DNA from: Thermoplasmata archaeon
GTDB taxonomy: Archaea > Thermoplasmatota > E2 > UBA202 > JdFR-43
Assembly (NCBI GenBank): GCA_021158865.1
Contig: JAGGSX010000038.1
Span: 1-7,207, forward strand
DNA: 7,207 bases
Direction of reading: 5' to 3'
The position numbers and the translations under genes were made by a program. How positions within the stretch are numbered: the first letter of the stretch is position 1; each line of letters begins with the position of its first letter. The notes below the pieces were generated by a model. The model did not search any database and had not been told where the DNA came from. It worked only from the letters and a program-made list of their open reading frames with translations. Below, piece after piece: positions 5,723 through 7,207 of this stretch.

Positions 5723-7147
5723 TTATAGATTCACTATAAAAACATTCATGCTTTTTCTTGCCTCATTTCCAACCATATCATAGGCAATAACCTTTATTTC
5801 ATGACCACCAATCTTGGGTTCATTCCATATCCAAGAATATGGAGGTGTGTTATCGCTATATCTTAGTGTGTTATCTATATAAAAATCAACATGCTTTACA
5901 CCAGAAAGTCCATCATATACAGAAACTTTTATTGTTATATTTCCTATTATAACTGCATGCTCGTATGATATTATCTTTCTCCCAAAAAGATAAATCCCCT
6001 CTGATGGAGACAATATGTCAACCAAAGGTGTTTCATTATCAACATCTATCTCCAATGTTTTTACTTTTTCTCCATTTCCTGCTCTATCAACTGAATAATA
6101 TGCAAGTAAATGTTTTCCATTTCCTATCTTTATCTCTCCACTATATCTATGGAGTATCCCATCAAGGAAATAATAGGTTGCATACAAGCGAGATAAAGAA
6201 TCACGGCCGTATAAAGTAACATTGGCGCTCTCTCTATACCATCCATTAATACCATCTTTATCAATATAATATCTCGTGAAAGGTGGTATTGTGTCACAAT
6301 TAATGTAAATGTATTTTTCATTTTCTGAATTTCCTTCATTATCGATTGAATAGAATGCAATTGTATGCCTTCCGTCTCCAATATCTATAGTCCCATTGTA
6401 ATCATTCCAGCCACCTATATCAATTTTATATTTTGTTACATTTATGCCCGATACATTATCAAATGCCTCAAGTTTGATGCCCACATGGCTTATATACCAG
6501 CCGGCGTCGCCATTCGGCGAAGGCGGAATTAAATAATAATGTGTATGGGGTGGCAGTATGTCTATGCTTATATTTTGGCATTTAATTTCACTTTTTCCGA
6601 TGTTATCTCTTACTTCCAAACACACATTATATATTCCTTCATGCAAGTATTGATGACTTACATTTTTTTTATATCCAATGCTCCCGTCTCCAAATTCCCA
6701 AGTATAATTTGTGATATAGCCATCGCTGTCATAACTAATGGAAGCATTGAATGTTGCTGTATTTTTATTTATATCATAAGTAAAGTTTGCTACAGGTGGG
6801 ATATCCACCACAATTTCTACTAATTTTGAATTACTTATTCCATCATTATCTGTTACTGTCAGTGTAACATTATAAGTTCCATTTTTGTTATAGGAATGAT
6901 TTACCACAATTCCATAACCAATGCTTCCATCACCAAAGTTCCATTGCCAATTCGTTATATAGCCATCGCTGTCATAACTAATGGAAGCATTGAATGTAAC
7001 TGTTTCATTTGGGGATGGAATAGAAGGAGTAAAGCTGAAGTCTGCTACAGGAGGAGCATTAGAAGATGCATTTTTATGCATCAAGAATGAAGAAGTAAAA
7101 ATTAAAATAACGCCAATTATAGCCAATACTCTCCTATTAATTTTCAT
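5723..7147 (-). CDS. Secreted or surface PKD/Ig-like multidomain protein
   Basis: Cell-surface or secreted protein of 474 residues built only from beta-sandwich units. A basic start plus hydrophobic segment (MKINRRVLAIIGVILIFTSSFLM) is a signal peptide or N-terminal anchor. Two PKD domains follow (about 31-115 and 116-196), each with the W-x-FGDG core (WQWNFGDGS 67-75; YTWEFGDGS 148-156). Two Ig-like repeats come next, at about 198-283 and 286-369, with GWY, GDGRHTIAFYSIDNEGNSE and GNGKHLLAYYSVDRAGNGE, in the style of bacterial-type Ig-like units on proteases and glycosidases. The last Ig-like domain (372-474) contains DGLSGVKHVDFYID and IKVIAYDMVGNEA. There is no catalytic domain and no C-terminal membrane segment, so adhesion, S-layer association or a binding role are the options. 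Many N-x-S/T sequons suggest glycosylation. Confidence 0.9.
   Translation of the reverse strand: MKINRRVLAIIGVILIFTSSFLMHKNASSNAPPVADFSFTPSIPSPNETVTFNASISYDSDGYITNWQWNFGDGSIGYGIVVNHSYNKNGTYNVTLTVTDNDGISNSKLVEIVVDIPPVANFTYDINKNTATFNASISYDSDGYITNYTWEFGDGSIGYKKNVSHQYLHEGIYNVCLEVRDNIGKSEIKCQNISIDILPPHTHYYLIPPSPNGDAGWYISHVGIKLEAFDNVSGINVTKYKIDIGGWNDYNGTIDIGDGRHTIAFYSIDNEGNSENEKYIYINCDTIPPFTRYYIDKDGINGWYRESANVTLYGRDSLSRLYATYYFLDGILHRYSGEIKIGNGKHLLAYYSVDRAGNGEKVKTLEIDVDNETPLVDILSPSEGIYLFGRKIISYEHAVIIGNITIKVSVYDGLSGVKHVDFYIDNTLRYSDNTPPYSWIWNEPKIGGHEIKVIAYDMVGNEARKSMNVFIVNL
6714..6754 (-). repeat. 41-bp direct repeat, copy in PKD domain 2
   Basis: Identical at every base to 6957-6997, at a spacing of 243 bp (81 codons, one PKD domain). 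It encodes residues 132-145, TFNASISYDSDGYI. The rest of the two domains has diverged, so identity down to third codon positions suggests recent gene conversion or strong local constraint. Confidence 0.9.
6957..6997 (-). repeat. 41-bp direct repeat, copy in PKD domain 1
   Basis: Partner of the copy at 6714-6754. It encodes residues 51-64 of the PKD protein, the same 14 residues. It lies just upstream of the W-x-FGDG core, as does the other copy. Confidence 0.9.
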
Positions 7148-7168
7148 ACGTGATATTATCCTCCCCCA

Positions 7169-7177
7169 TTTTTTATA
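7169..7177 (-). promoter_or_regulatory. TATA box of the PKD-protein gene
   Basis: TATAAAAAA on the minus strand, preceded by an A-rich BRE-like stretch, is centred about 26 nt before the ATG at 7147. This geometry predicts a leaderless mRNA. A Shine-Dalgarno-like GGGGGAGG lies between the box and the start codon, ending 12 nt before the ATG, and would not be transcribed if the mRNA is leaderless. Beyond the box, 7184-7202 contains an imperfect dyad with repeated CGTTA, possibly an operator. Confidence 0.55.
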
Positions 7178-7207
7178 CTTTTTGGTAACGTTAGCGTTAT
7201 CCGAATG

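Noticed and set aside
6130..6381. 83-codon frame within the PKD gene on the same strand
   Set aside because: Alternative frame of the PKD coding region; the true frame has continuous Ig-like repeats here.

Overview
The window is 7.2 kb of AT-rich DNA from an archaeon. Three of its proteins are archaeal/eukaryotic in type or mainly archaeal: Pelota, an RqcH/NEMF protein with the helix-hairpin-helix insert of archaeal members, and a DUF432 protein. The promoters look archaeal too, with TATA boxes placed for leaderless or near-leaderless transcripts. The overall style suggests a Euryarchaeota-related lineage, perhaps Thermoplasmatota, but that lineage is a guess from protein style and not from a marker gene.

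Layout: (i) 41-1563, minus strand: a two-gene unit, DUF432 then an MscS-type mechanosensitive channel, overlapping by ATGA. (ii) 1564-1686: a divergent promoter region holding the first copy of an exact 26-bp tandem duplication whose second copy covers the start of queH. (iii) 1687-5017, plus strand: queH (epoxyqueuosine reductase family), then an rqcH/NEMF gene broken near its 5' end, then pelota, all closely packed and probably one transcript. (iv) 5010-7147, minus strand: two exported or membrane-anchored proteins, a 198-residue orphan and a 474-residue protein with two PKD domains and three further Ig-like units. The orphan converges on pelota and overlaps it by 8 nt.

Function: the plus-strand block centres on translation. 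QueH acts in tRNA modification. Pelota dissociates stalled ribosomes, and RqcH works on the obstructed large subunits left after splitting, so finding rqcH and pelota translationally coupled is coherent. The rqcH reading frame is nevertheless interrupted. The N-terminal 63 codons end at a stop, the rest continues in the -1 frame, and a conserved helix of about 14 residues is missing at the junction. The minus-strand genes on the left concern membrane tension or osmotic response, and those on the right the cell surface.

I found no rRNA, tRNA, CRISPR array or transposon. The points most worth a second look are the broken rqcH, the 26-bp duplication that creates a 7-codon mini-ORF just before queH, the presence of QueH in an archaeon, and the rqcH-pelota coupling. 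I see no clear case for a wholly new system.
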